A stretch of 64,000 nucleotides of DNA from Shinella kummerowiae. Lineage in GTDB: Bacteria; Pseudomonadota; Alphaproteobacteria; Rhizobiales; Rhizobiaceae. Below the pieces are notes generated by a model. That model was not told the DNA's origin. It worked only from the letters and a program-made list of their open reading frames with translations, and searched no databases. The stretch is from positions 310,001 to 374,000 of the forward strand of contig NZ_WUMK01000005.1 of assembly GCF_009827055.1 (NCBI RefSeq), written 5' to 3'. A program made the translations under genes and the position numbers. Shown piece after piece: positions 35,300 to 44,023 of the stretch; position 1 is the first letter of the stretch; each line of letters opens with the position of its first letter.

Positions 35300-36970
35300 C
35301 TAGGACTTATGGGAAAACCCGTCTCGCGCGGCGCGCTCCAGACTGCGTCCCAGGACCCCGAGAAAGATCGCGAAGAATCCTTTTGGCTCGTGCGGTGCGG
35401 AGGCGTGCAGGTCGCCGTAAACCTGTGCAAGGAACCGGTAACATGCCAGCTTCCGGGCGGAAATATAGCCCGGTGCCTGCGCCGGGGATTGGCGAAGAGA
35501 ATACCAATCGGCGACCAGATCCAGCATCGCGGAATCCCGTAGCAAGGCGGGATTGACGCCGAATGCCGATGCCTGTTCGTCGACAGTGCCTGCCGCGCCA
35601 TCCGCCATCAGCAGACAAAAATCCCATAGCGACATGCCCTTCACACGCGCTGCCATTTCCGGAGGCCATTCTTTCGGCAGATAGCGCCGAACGGTCAGGG
35701 AATGCATGTGGCGATAGAGGAAATCTCCGTAAGTATTCGCCTCCAAGGCCGAATCCACCTCCGCATCGGAGTGGTGATGCTCTGCGCAATACAGCGAAAC
35801 AAGGTCCGTATCGAGGGTCTCGCCGGAGAGCGACACGCTCTCGACCGTGGGTGTTGCGTCCGCTGTCTCGACGACAACGAAGCCGGCCGGAAAGGCAACG
35901 AGCGAGGGTACGGCGATGTTGGTGAACCTGCGGCCCGCCACATCAAGCCGGGAGCTGGCCTCGACATGCAGATGGCCGCTGAAATGCAACGCGATACCCG
36001 CCGTCGCGAGCGTTTCCGCGACCTGGCGATGGGGTGTGCGCTTTGCGACATTCGTCTCGCCGAACAGCGTCATTTCGCTTCCCGTATCATCCTCGAAGGG
36101 GTCGATCGCCGGGTAATGCGAGAAGGCGAGCAGTTGTTTGCCCTGCTTTTTCGCCCGCTGCGCGACATCCGCGATCCAGTCGAGAAGGTAGGGTTTGACG
36201 CGCAGCAGCGCGTTCCAGCCGGCATCGGAACTGTCGAGGAAAGCCTTCTTGCGGGCGATGTCGCGTCTGCCGTTGCGCGGCTCGAAGACGTTGGCGTCGA
36301 TCATCAGCAGCCAGAGACCGTCTTCCGGTTCGACCAGATAGGAGGCGTCCATCAGCCGGCGTACGGTCTGCCCGTCGGCAGAGACAAGGTCGTGCTGGCG
36401 ACGATCCGGGTCGTCGCTTTCGCCGAAGGGTGTTTCCCAGTGCAGATAGCCGGGCTGGCGGTAGTAGCCGAAATCCCGCATGGCCTCGAGGCCGGCAGGC
36501 ACGCCATCGCAGTACATTTTTGGCGTGACGACCGGCCGACCGGGATCGGCTACCGCTTTTCCGGCATCGCTCGTGACCAGCGTCGTGCCACCGGAGGAAT
36601 CGACGTAGCGGGTGTCGCGGTGTTTGCCGAGCGGCCCGAAGACGTCGTGGTTGCCCGGCGTGGCATAGAAGGATAGCCCATGCAGGGCGCGGTAGTGCGC
36701 CAGCAGGCGGACGAGGCTTGCCGTGGTCTCGCGCTGGCCGTCGTCGGTATAGTCGCCGAGCAGCACGACATGGCGGACACGCTTGGCGACCACCCGGTCG
36801 AGGGCAGCCTTGAGGGCCGCGAAACTCTCGTTGAAAACCCGCGTCGAGCCGGCCGTGTCCGCCCAGGTCCTGACCGTCAGTTTGCGGCCATTCACCGAAA
36901 TCCCGGCGAAATCGTAGTCGCCCTCAATATCGTGGAAATGGGCGTCCGCGATGACGGCGACGGCCGGCAT
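35300..36970 (-). CDS. Calcineurin-like metallophosphoesterase, last gene of a sugar-modification operon
   Basis: A 556-residue protein with the full set of dinuclear metal motifs: DAHFHD at the N-terminus (D-x-H), LLGDYTDDGQRE, TPGNHDVFGPLG, FSHYP and FSGHLHVEA. A C-terminal ~200-residue region of unknown function follows. There is no signal peptide, so it appears cytosolic. It starts 5 bases after the methyltransferase gene and is the third gene of a leftward operon with a nucleotide-sugar dehydrogenase. The natural phosphoester is unknown; the context suggests a lipid- or sugar-linked phosphate. Confidence 0.86.
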   Translation of the reverse strand: MPAVAVIADAHFHDIEGDYDFAGISVNGRKLTVRTWADTAGSTRVFNESFAALKAALDRVVAKRVRHVVLLGDYTDDGQRETTASLVRLLAHYRALHGLSFYATPGNHDVFGPLGKHRDTRYVDSSGGTTLVTSDAGKAVADPGRPVVTPKMYCDGVPAGLEAMRDFGYYRQPGYLHWETPFGESDDPDRRQHDLVSADGQTVRRLMDASYLVEPEDGLWLLMIDANVFEPRNGRRDIARKKAFLDSSDAGWNALLRVKPYLLDWIADVAQRAKKQGKQLLAFSHYPAIDPFEDDTGSEMTLFGETNVAKRTPHRQVAETLATAGIALHFSGHLHVEASSRLDVAGRRFTNIAVPSLVAFPAGFVVVETADATPTVESVSLSGETLDTDLVSLYCAEHHHSDAEVDSALEANTYGDFLYRHMHSLTVRRYLPKEWPPEMAARVKGMSLWDFCLLMADGAAGTVDEQASAFGVNPALLRDSAMLDLVADWYSLRQSPAQAPGYISARKLACYRFLAQVYGDLHASAPHEPKGFFAIFLGVLGRSLERAARDGFSHKS

Positions 36971-36975
36971 GGCCT

Positions 36976-37461
36976 TCAGGGCCTTCTGCGGTAGAGGAAG
37001 TAGCGGCGGCTGTCGACGGTGGCGGGAACCGGTAGCGGCTCCAGCGCCGCATGGTCGAGTGGCAGGCCGCTGATGGCGATGCCGCCCGTTGCGAGCGCCC
37101 GGCTGACGATATCCGGCAGCCAGGTCAGGGTGACGGCGTCCTTGTCGTCATAGCCCGTGCCGATATCGGCATGGGCGAGTGCTGCGGCACCATCAGCATA
37201 GGCTTCGGCGGTTTGCGCGATCTCGCCGAGGATCAGATCGCCCGGCTCCGGCATCGAGGACGAATGCGCTCCGAGCGCCCGGTCGAAGGCGATGATCCGC
37301 CGGCCCGGGAATTTTTCACGCAGGTGATCGAACGTGCGGCCATTGCCGAGACCGATCTCCAGAATGACCCCATCGGCCGGAAGCGGCAGCGTTTCGCTGA
37401 CATGGTTGATGACGTCGCGCTGCGCCGACATGCGGCGGATGAAGCTTTCCAGGCGGCTCAT
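36976..37461 (-). CDS. Class I SAM-dependent methyltransferase
   Basis: A small methyltransferase of 161 residues. Motif I (VILEIGLGNGRTFDHL, near residues 33-48) binds S-adenosylmethionine, and the acidic residue ending strand 2 is in RRIIAFDRAL. The later half, with ADIGTGYDDKDAV and ATGGIAISGLPL, forms the remaining Rossmann strands. It lacks a large substrate domain. The start at 37461, 2 bases after the dehydrogenase stop, indicates co-translation. It may methylate a sugar or lipid made by this locus; the acceptor is unknown. Confidence 0.82.
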   Translation of the reverse strand: MSRLESFIRRMSAQRDVINHVSETLPLPADGVILEIGLGNGRTFDHLREKFPGRRIIAFDRALGAHSSSMPEPGDLILGEIAQTAEAYADGAAALAHADIGTGYDDKDAVTLTWLPDIVSRALATGGIAISGLPLDHAALEPLPVPATVDSRRYFLYRRRP

Positions 37462-37463
37462 GA

Positions 37464-38807
37464 CTATGCCTTGATGATCGCGTCGCCGGCGATATCGCGG
37501 CGCGCGAAGACGTTGCGGGTGTCGATGATCAGGTCGCTCCATGCGGCGAGCGCCGCGTAGTCGACGCTGTCATGATCGGTGGCGATGAGCACGGCATCGA
37601 AGGACCGGACCGTTTCCTCGCTCCAGACAATCGAGGGGCGTCCCTTGAAGGCGCCATATTCGCGCGTCGGCGGTATTTCCGGCACATAGGGGTCGTAGTA
37701 GTCGACCGAGCCGCCCCGCTCCTCGATCAGTTCGATCAGCTTGAGTGACGGGCTTTCGCGGATGTCGGGCACGTTCTTCTTGTAGGCGAGGCCGATAACC
37801 AGCACTTTCGAGCGGCTCAGCGCCTTGCCCAGACGCCTGTCGAGCGCTTCGGCAAGCTTGCCGACCACATGACGAGGCATGGCCGAGTTGATCTCGCCAG
37901 CAAGCTCGATGAAGCGGGTTGGCAGTTCGTAGGCACGCGATGCCCAGGTCAGGTAGAAGGGGTCGATCGGAATGCAATGCCCGCCAAGGCCGGGTCCGGG
38001 ATAAAACGGCATGTAGCCGAAGGGTTTCGAGCTTGCCGCATCGACCACCTCCCAGATGTCGATGCCCATCGCCTCGTAGATGACCTTGAGTTCGTTCACC
38101 AGCGCGATATTGACCGCACGAAAGACGTTTTCCGTCAGCTTCACAGCTTCGGCGGTGGCGGTGGACGAGACAGGCACGATGGTCTTGACGACCGCGCCGT
38201 AGAAGGCGGCCACGAGCGTCTGCGCTTCCGCACCGTCGCCGGCGATGACTTTCGGGATGGTCGAGGTCTGGAATTCCCGGTTGCCGGGGTCTTCCCGCTC
38301 CGGCGAGAAACCGAGGAAGAAGTCTTCGCCTGATTTCAGGCCGCCGGCCTCCAGCGTGCGGCGGACGAGGCCGTCGGTCGTGCCGGGATAGGTGGTCGAT
38401 TCCAATACAATGAGCTGGCCGCGCCGCAGCGTGCGGGCGATGTCTTGGCACGTCTTCTCGACGAAGCTCATGTCGGGGTCGCGATGGTGGGTCAATGGCG
38501 TCGGCACGCAGATGGCGATGACGTCGCAATCGGCAAGCCTGCAAAAATCGGAGGTCGCGCCGAATCGACCGGCCCGGTGTTCTTCGGCGAGAATGTCGCT
38601 CGGAACCGCTTCGATATAGCTGCGGCCGGCGTCGATCGCGACGATCTTGCCGGGATCGATGTCGAAGCCACTCACTGTGAACCCGGCCCGCGCGACCGTA
38701 ATGCCGAGCGGCAATCCGACATAGCCGAGGCCGATAACGCCGATATGTGCCTCACGCGACTGGATACGTGCAAGCAGCGTTTCATAAGCATGCAAGGCTG
38801 TTGGCAT
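37464..38807 (-). CDS. Nucleotide-sugar (UDP-HexNAc/UDP-glucose type) 6-dehydrogenase
   Basis: An NAD-dependent four-electron dehydrogenase of 447 residues that converts a UDP-sugar to its uronic acid. The Rossmann motif is HIGVIGLGYVGLPLG (residues ~21-35); other features are CVPTPLTHHRDPD, LESTTYPGTTD, FSPEREDPGNREF, and the catalytic cysteine in GPGLGGHCIPIDPFYL. The C-terminal domain contains LVIGLAYKKNVPDIRESPS. The family pattern (HCIPIDPFYL, KKNVPDIRESPS) is closer to WecC/TviB/WbpA UDP-N-acetylhexosamine dehydrogenases than to Ugd. It is the first gene of the leftward operon and is divergent from a glycosyltransferase gene. Confidence 0.9.
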   Translation of the reverse strand: MPTALHAYETLLARIQSREAHIGVIGLGYVGLPLGITVARAGFTVSGFDIDPGKIVAIDAGRSYIEAVPSDILAEEHRAGRFGATSDFCRLADCDVIAICVPTPLTHHRDPDMSFVEKTCQDIARTLRRGQLIVLESTTYPGTTDGLVRRTLEAGGLKSGEDFFLGFSPEREDPGNREFQTSTIPKVIAGDGAEAQTLVAAFYGAVVKTIVPVSSTATAEAVKLTENVFRAVNIALVNELKVIYEAMGIDIWEVVDAASSKPFGYMPFYPGPGLGGHCIPIDPFYLTWASRAYELPTRFIELAGEINSAMPRHVVGKLAEALDRRLGKALSRSKVLVIGLAYKKNVPDIRESPSLKLIELIEERGGSVDYYDPYVPEIPPTREYGAFKGRPSIVWSEETVRSFDAVLIATDHDSVDYAALAAWSDLIIDTRNVFARRDIAGDAIIKA

Positions 38808-38975
38808 CCGTACTCCGCGCTCATATACAGGATCGGCGAGTTCAGATGGGAGAGTTTGCCCCGCCTGTCAAGCCTCGCAGGGATAGGTGATATTGCGTCT
38901 CGGCTGCGTGGCGCCAGCCGTGCGGGCGCCGATGGCGCTCCCTCGACGCACGCGAAAACAAGGCCGCCGGCATTC

Positions 38976-40076
38976 ATGAAGATTGCGTTCTATGCCCCGT
39001 TGAAATCGCCGGAACACCCTGTTCCATCGGGGGATCGCCTGATGGCGCGGCAGATCATCGCCTGCTTGCGGCGCGCCGGTCATGAGGTCGAGCTGGCCTC
39101 GGAGCTTCGCGCTTTGCTGGCCGACAGCGCGGACGAGGCGGGTTATGCGGCCCTGCAAAGCCGTGCGGAGGGGGAAATCGTCCGGCTTTCAGCTCGTTGG
39201 CGGGACGAAGGCGTGCCGGATCTCTGGTTCTGCTACCACCTCTACTACAAGGCGCCCGACCTGCTCGGGCCAGCGCTCTGCAAGACCTTCGGCCTGCCCT
39301 ACGTCACGGTCGAGGCGTCCTATTCGCATCGCCGGAACATCGGCATATGGCGCGACATGCAGGCGAGGGTGCTGGACGCGATACGCGGCGCCACCGTCAA
39401 TATCGGTCTGACGGCCCGGGACATGCAGGGGATTTCCGAGGTGGCGCCGGACGCGGCGATAGCCCCGTTGAAGCCCTTCATCGATGACGGAATTTTTACC
39501 GGAAATGTGGCGAGCCCCGAGCCGTACCATCTCGTCACCGTCGCCATGATGCGCCCCGGCGACAAGATGGAGAGTTATCGTGCACTCGCGGCAAGCCTGC
39601 GGCAGATCACGGACCTGCCCTGGAGGCTGTCGGTGGTTGGAGACGGGCCGGCGCGGGGCGATGTCATGGCGCTGTTTGCGGGTTTTGCCGGGAGTCGCAT
39701 CGAATGGCTTGGGCAGAAACAGCCCAGCGATGTGGCAAAAATCCTCGCGAGAGGCGCGCTCTATGTCTGGCCGGGATGTGGCGAGGCCTATGGGCTTGCC
39801 TATCTCGAAGCCCAGGCCGCCGGCCTTCCCGTCGTGGCCTGGGCGACGGCAGGCGTGCCTGAAGTCGTCGAGAACGGCGTCAGCGGCCTGTTGACGGCAC
39901 ACGGCGATCATGCGGCCTATGCCGCGGCGATCCGGGCGCTTCTCTGCGACGAACAGAAGCGTCGGCACATGGCCGAGGATGCGCGTGGCCGCGTCGTCAA
40001 CGCGCACTCACTTTCTGCCGCGACCCAAACGCTCGACGCCATCCTTCGACGCCATATTGGAGAGCGCAAACAATGA
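38976..40076 (+). CDS. GT4-type glycosyltransferase
   Basis: A retaining glycosyltransferase of 366 residues with the GT-B fold. The N-terminal domain starts IAFYAPLKSPEHPVPSGDR, with the loop SGDRLMARQII for acceptor binding. The C-terminal sugar-nucleotide domain has WRLSVVGDGPARGDV, and the EX7E-type region is ARGALYVWPGCGEAYGLAYLE, then GLPVVAW and GVSGLL. It is cytosolic or membrane-associated. The next gene, a polysaccharide deacetylase, overlaps its stop. It is divergent from the nucleotide-sugar dehydrogenase, so a surface glycan or glycolipid is the likely product. Confidence 0.88.
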   Translation: MKIAFYAPLKSPEHPVPSGDRLMARQIIACLRRAGHEVELASELRALLADSADEAGYAALQSRAEGEIVRLSARWRDEGVPDLWFCYHLYYKAPDLLGPALCKTFGLPYVTVEASYSHRRNIGIWRDMQARVLDAIRGATVNIGLTARDMQGISEVAPDAAIAPLKPFIDDGIFTGNVASPEPYHLVTVAMMRPGDKMESYRALAASLRQITDLPWRLSVVGDGPARGDVMALFAGFAGSRIEWLGQKQPSDVAKILARGALYVWPGCGEAYGLAYLEAQAAGLPVVAWATAGVPEVVENGVSGLLTAHGDHAAYAAAIRALLCDEQKRRHMAEDARGRVVNAHSLSAATQTLDAILRRHIGERKQ

Positions 40077-40810
40077 CGACAGCAGCCATCCGATCCCTGC
40101 GGGGCGAAATCGCGCGGCGCGCGGATATCGGCAAGCCACTGCGCCTCTGGCTGCGTGACGACGATGCAATCGAACCCACCGCGGCGCTTGACCGTCTGCT
40201 CGCCCTGACGGCTAAACATAGGGTGCCGGTGCTGTTCGCCGTCATTCCAGCGCTCACGGGCGAAGCGCTTTCGCGTCGGCTGGCGGATGAGGGCCATGTG
40301 TCCGTTGCCGTTCATGGCTGGTCGCATCAAAATCACGCGTCTTCCGGCGAGAAGAACCAGGAACTCGGCATTCACCGGCCCTCGGAACAGGTTCTCGCCG
40401 AACTTCGCGCGGGCCTCAAAATCCTGAGCACGCTTCATGCCGGGCGTTTTGTGCCGATGCTCGTCCCGCCATGGAACCGCATTGCCCCTGCCGTCGTCGC
40501 TGGCCTGCCTGATCTCGGCTTTGCGGCTCTGTCTGTCTTCGGCCCGGAGAAGCCAGCGCCGCTGAAGGTGCTGAATACGCATGTCGATATCATCGATTGG
40601 CGCGGCACGCGGGGCGGCCGGCCGGTCGCAGAGGTGATCGCCAATCTCATCGGCGTCTCGCAGTCACACGCGGGGCCGATCGGCGTGCTGACACATCACC
40701 TCGTGCATGACAGTGCTGCTTGGGACTCGATGGCGATGCTTTTCGAAACGACAGCGGAGCAAGCGGGGTGTGCATGGCACTCCGCCGGAGATCTGCTTGC
40801 ACAGGAGTGA
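40073..40810 (+). CDS. Polysaccharide deacetylase-family protein
   Basis: A protein of 245 residues resembling the NodB-homology fold: an N-terminal strand with LWLRDDDAIEPTAALDRLL (metal-binding Asp pair), FAVIPAL, the His pair in VAVHGWSHQNH, and a late HLVHD segment. The signature is divergent from classical chitin deacetylases and matches the short YdjC/NodB-like group found next to rhizobial glycosyltransferases. There is no signal peptide, so the substrate may be cytosolic or a lipid-linked sugar. It is coupled by ATGA to the glycosyltransferase. Confidence 0.82.
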   Translation: MTTAAIRSLRGEIARRADIGKPLRLWLRDDDAIEPTAALDRLLALTAKHRVPVLFAVIPALTGEALSRRLADEGHVSVAVHGWSHQNHASSGEKNQELGIHRPSEQVLAELRAGLKILSTLHAGRFVPMLVPPWNRIAPAVVAGLPDLGFAALSVFGPEKPAPLKVLNTHVDIIDWRGTRGGRPVAEVIANLIGVSQSHAGPIGVLTHHLVHDSAAWDSMAMLFETTAEQAGCAWHSAGDLLAQE

Positions 40811-41042
40811 GTATTTTTGAACCGCTTCCAATGGAAAAACGGCGAACATGATGCATTCTTCTGGTTGTATTAGTATTTTTATTACCCTCTCGTGCTCCAA
40901 TCATCGTGCAAGAGCGATGGTCCTGCAGCCGACGCCGCGGCCGCCATCGCAAGAATTGAATCGCAAGGCAGGTACGGACCTTGGACAGGACGACAGCGAT
41001 TACCACCGGTGAGGGGCGCGCCATGAGAGTCAGGCTGTTTCG

Positions 41043-43082
41043 ATGGCCGGCCAGCCAGGCGCCGTATCCCGGATGAAACACATTCCCAGAACACGTCTTC
41101 ACCTGATCGCCGTCGCCTGGCCCTTCATCCTCATCGTTCTCCTTCAGACCGCACTTGCGACATTCAGCCTGCAGGTCACTTCATCGTTGCGCGCTTTCGT
41201 GACCGGGGAAAGCCTCTGGTCGAAGGGCCAGCATGACGCGCTCTACTATCTCAATCGTTATGCCGAATCCGGCAATCGTGCGTTTGTCACCCGCTTCCAT
41301 CAGGCCATTGCGATCCCGCTCGGCGACCGCGAGGCGCGGCTGGCATTGGAGGCCGATCCGCCGGATACCAGGGCGGCCTTCGCCGGCTTCCTCAAGGGCG
41401 GCAATCATCCGGACGATATACCGAATGTGATCTGGCTGTTTCGCTATTTTCGCTGGCTGCCGGTCATGGCGGATTGCATCGATGACTGGCGCACGGCGGA
41501 AGGTGCGTTGATGCAACTTCTGCCGATCGGCGAGGCGGTGGACGCGGCCAGCCATATCAGCGAGGCCGACCGGCGCGACATCGTGCGGCAACTCGACGAG
41601 ATCAATGTCCTCGTCACACCGCTCACCAAGCGGTTCTCGGACCGCCTCGGCGAGGGCACGCGACAGGTGCAGACCGTGCTGCTTGCCAGCAATCTGGCAA
41701 TGGCGCTAGTGTTCATCCTGCTCACGGTCTGGCGCTTAAACAGCTTTCTCGTCCATCGGCGCGATATCGAGGCAAGGCTGTCCCACAGCGCCCACCATGA
41801 TGATCTCACCGGCCTGCCGAACCGCCGGCTCTTCGAGGAAAGCCTCGGCCGCGCACTCGACGGATCGAGCACGCGCCATGCGCTGATGTTCATCGACCTC
41901 GACCAGTTCAAGGCGGTGAACGACAATGGCGGGCACGCGGCGGGTGACGAATTGCTGCGGCGCGTATCGCGCGACCTTGGCAAGGCAATCCGCGGCACGG
42001 ACCTGCTTGCCCGGCTCGGCGGCGACGAGTTCGGTATCGTCTTGCCGCATTGCGCGCCGGAAGACGCCCTACGCATCGCCATGCGCCTGCGCGAAATCAC
42101 AGAGGCGATCGACTTCGTCTGGAATGGGCACCGCTATGCGATCAGCGCCAGTGTCGGCGTGGTCCATCTCGGTGAGCACACCTACACACTGCAGGAGGCG
42201 CTCCGCGCCGCCGACATTGCCTGCTACATGGCCAAGGAGAAGGGCCGCAACCGCGTCCACGTCTATGAGACGACGGACGCCGCGCAGACCCAGTTTGCCG
42301 CCAATCTCAACTGGGTGCAGCGCCTGCATCGCGCGCTGGAGGAAGACCGCTTTCTGCTGTTCTCCCAGCCGATTGCCTCGCTTGACGCCGGCAAGGAGCG
42401 ACAGGATCATTGCGAAATCCTGCTCCGGCTGGAGGAAGACGGCAAACTTCTGGCGCCCGGCGCCTTTATTCCCGCCGCCGAACGATTCGGCCTCATGCCG
42501 GCCATCGACCGCTGGGTCGTCAGCCACGCGCTCGACATCATCGGACGGCGCAAGGGAGCGGTTTCCGGCACCTATTCCGTCAATCTCAGCGGTCTGACGC
42601 TGAAGGACGAGACGTTCCTGCCGTTCCTGCGCGAGGTACTGAAGCGCAGCCATGTCCCGGCCGAGGTGCTCTGCTTCGAGATCACCGAGACCAGCGCCAT
42701 CGAAAATCTCGACGAGGCGATCGCCTTCATGAACGCGATGCGTGCCGTGGGCTGCCGCTTCGCACTCGATGATTTCGGCGTCGGCATGTCCTCGCTCACC
42801 TACCTGAAACGCCTGCCGGTCGACTATGTGAAGATCGACGGCAGCTTCGTGCGCGACATGCTGACGGACAAGGCGGACTGGATGACCGTGGAGATGATCA
42901 ACCAGATCTCGCATCTCGCCGGCCGCAAGACGATCGCCGAATTCGTCGAGAATGCGGAAATCCGCAAAGCGCTTTGCGTCATCGGCGTCGACTATGCGCA
43001 GGGCTACTTCATCGGCCGTCCTACGCCCTTCCAGGCGGATGAGGCGGTCGTCGTGCCGCTTCGCCGCGCCGATGTGGCTTAG
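41043..43082 (+). CDS. Membrane GGDEF-EAL cyclic-di-GMP protein
   Basis: A protein of 679 residues. Two membrane segments (residues ~20-45 and ~218-238) enclose a ~170-residue periplasmic sensor region of no known family. Then comes the GGDEF domain (DDLTGLPNRRLF, FIDLDQFKAVND, active site LARLGGDEFGIVL) and the EAL domain. The EAL site reads CEILLRLEEDG, with Glu and Arg kept but Ile in place of the Ala/Val of the name motif. EITETSAIEN, DDFGVGMSSLTYLKRLPVDY, KIDGSFV and AEFVEN are intact. Both cyclase and phosphodiesterase activity therefore look possible. Start is uncertain between 41043 and 41073. It is transcribed alone, with a 232-base gap upstream that shows no other feature. Confidence 0.92.
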   Translation: MAGQPGAVSRMKHIPRTRLHLIAVAWPFILIVLLQTALATFSLQVTSSLRAFVTGESLWSKGQHDALYYLNRYAESGNRAFVTRFHQAIAIPLGDREARLALEADPPDTRAAFAGFLKGGNHPDDIPNVIWLFRYFRWLPVMADCIDDWRTAEGALMQLLPIGEAVDAASHISEADRRDIVRQLDEINVLVTPLTKRFSDRLGEGTRQVQTVLLASNLAMALVFILLTVWRLNSFLVHRRDIEARLSHSAHHDDLTGLPNRRLFEESLGRALDGSSTRHALMFIDLDQFKAVNDNGGHAAGDELLRRVSRDLGKAIRGTDLLARLGGDEFGIVLPHCAPEDALRIAMRLREITEAIDFVWNGHRYAISASVGVVHLGEHTYTLQEALRAADIACYMAKEKGRNRVHVYETTDAAQTQFAANLNWVQRLHRALEEDRFLLFSQPIASLDAGKERQDHCEILLRLEEDGKLLAPGAFIPAAERFGLMPAIDRWVVSHALDIIGRRKGAVSGTYSVNLSGLTLKDETFLPFLREVLKRSHVPAEVLCFEITETSAIENLDEAIAFMNAMRAVGCRFALDDFGVGMSSLTYLKRLPVDYVKIDGSFVRDMLTDKADWMTVEMINQISHLAGRKTIAEFVENAEIRKALCVIGVDYAQGYFIGRPTPFQADEAVVVPLRRADVA

Positions 43083-43115
43083 CGGAAACACCGCCTTTCA
43101 AGAGGATAGCACGCG

Positions 43116-43778
43116 CTACGCCTGGTCGGATGCGCGCTCCAAAGCCTTCAGCATCGTCCGCTCGGCAAGGTTCAGATAGGTCTCCATCTGCGCGGCCGCC
43201 TCGTGCGGCTTGTCCTGTTCGAGCAGCGCCACGATGGCGCCGTTCATGTCGACGAAGGGGGAGTGCAGGTGCTCCGGATCGTTGAGCAGCCCGAAGCAGA
43301 GACGCAGTTCCGCTGAAACCCGTTCGTAGAATTCGTTGAGTCGCACGCTGTCGGACAGGTCGATGATGGCGGTGTGGAATGTCATGTTGGCGCTGCCGAC
43401 ACCGATCCAGTCACCCTGTTCGCGCTGGCGTTGCGCCCGATTGACAGCATCCCGCATCACCTTGATTGCCGGGTGCTGCTGCCAGGCCTGGCGCAGCGCA
43501 CCGCATTCCAGCATGCGCCGCACGCGATAGATGTCGATGATGGAGGCCATGGTGGGCACGGCGACGAAGACGCCGCGATTGGCCTCGTGGCGCAACAGCC
43601 CATCCTTGGTCAGCAGGCGAAAAGCCTCGCGCAGCGAGTTGCGCGAGACGTCGAAACGCTCGCTGAATGCCGCCTCGGACAGTCGCTGGCCGGGAGCAAG
43701 CTCGCCCGAGATCAGGAGCGTGCGAATGCGCCGCGCCAACCGGTCCGCAAGGGGCAGGCCATCTCCGTCGTCGGTCAT
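43116..43778 (-). CDS. GntR-family (FadR/FCD subgroup) regulator, likely of the 5-oxoproline operon
   Basis: A protein of 220 residues. The winged helix-turn-helix is at residues ~8-70 (RTLLISGELAPGQRLSEAAF, FDVSRNSLREAFRLLTKDGL, HEANRGVFVAVP), followed by an all-helical FCD ligand-binding domain with the histidines and aspartates that bind metal or ligand (e.g. FHTAIIDLS). It is divergent from the NRAMP-like/pxp operon, and the shared upstream region has a 19-bp palindrome at 43928-43946, a suitable operator. It probably represses the operon, with a catabolite as inducer. Confidence 0.9.
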   Translation of the reverse strand: MTDDGDGLPLADRLARRIRTLLISGELAPGQRLSEAAFSERFDVSRNSLREAFRLLTKDGLLRHEANRGVFVAVPTMASIIDIYRVRRMLECGALRQAWQQHPAIKVMRDAVNRAQRQREQGDWIGVGSANMTFHTAIIDLSDSVRLNEFYERVSAELRLCFGLLNDPEHLHSPFVDMNGAIVALLEQDKPHEAAAQMETYLNLAERTMLKALERASDQA

Positions 43779-43927
43779 TCCGTTCTCCCCGGCTGCGGCG
43801 TGCTATTGTCGAACCGCCCGCTCTTCACGGTTGCCTTAGCACGGATGCGGGGACAATGGAGGTGAAATTTGCCGCCAATTCCACGCTATGTGATTGGTAA
43901 TAAGGCAGGAATGAGGAACGATACAGA

Positions 43928-43946
43928 AATATTGTTGAACAATATT
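43928..43946. promoter_or_regulatory. Perfect 19-bp palindrome, probable GntR operator
   Basis: AATATTGTT-G-AACAATATT is a perfect inverted repeat of 9 bp arms around one base. It lies 149 bases from the GntR gene start and 77 bases before the first operon gene. Its right end overlaps TTGACA (43945-43950), a full consensus -35 box; CATCAT follows 16 bases further as a possible -10. Binding here would block RNA polymerase. The spacing and symmetry suit a dimeric GntR protein; this is inference. Confidence 0.65.
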
Positions 43947-44023
43947 GACATTTTTGTGTAGCGGTTCATCATTCGGTCATGAAACACCCGCGAGGGGCGG
44001 GTGAGTGAGAGCGGAGAAATCTC

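Noticed and set aside
43082-43098. GCGG...CCGC hairpin with CTTTC after the GGDEF-EAL gene as a terminator
   Set aside because: Stem of only four pairs and no real T-run; too weak to claim.
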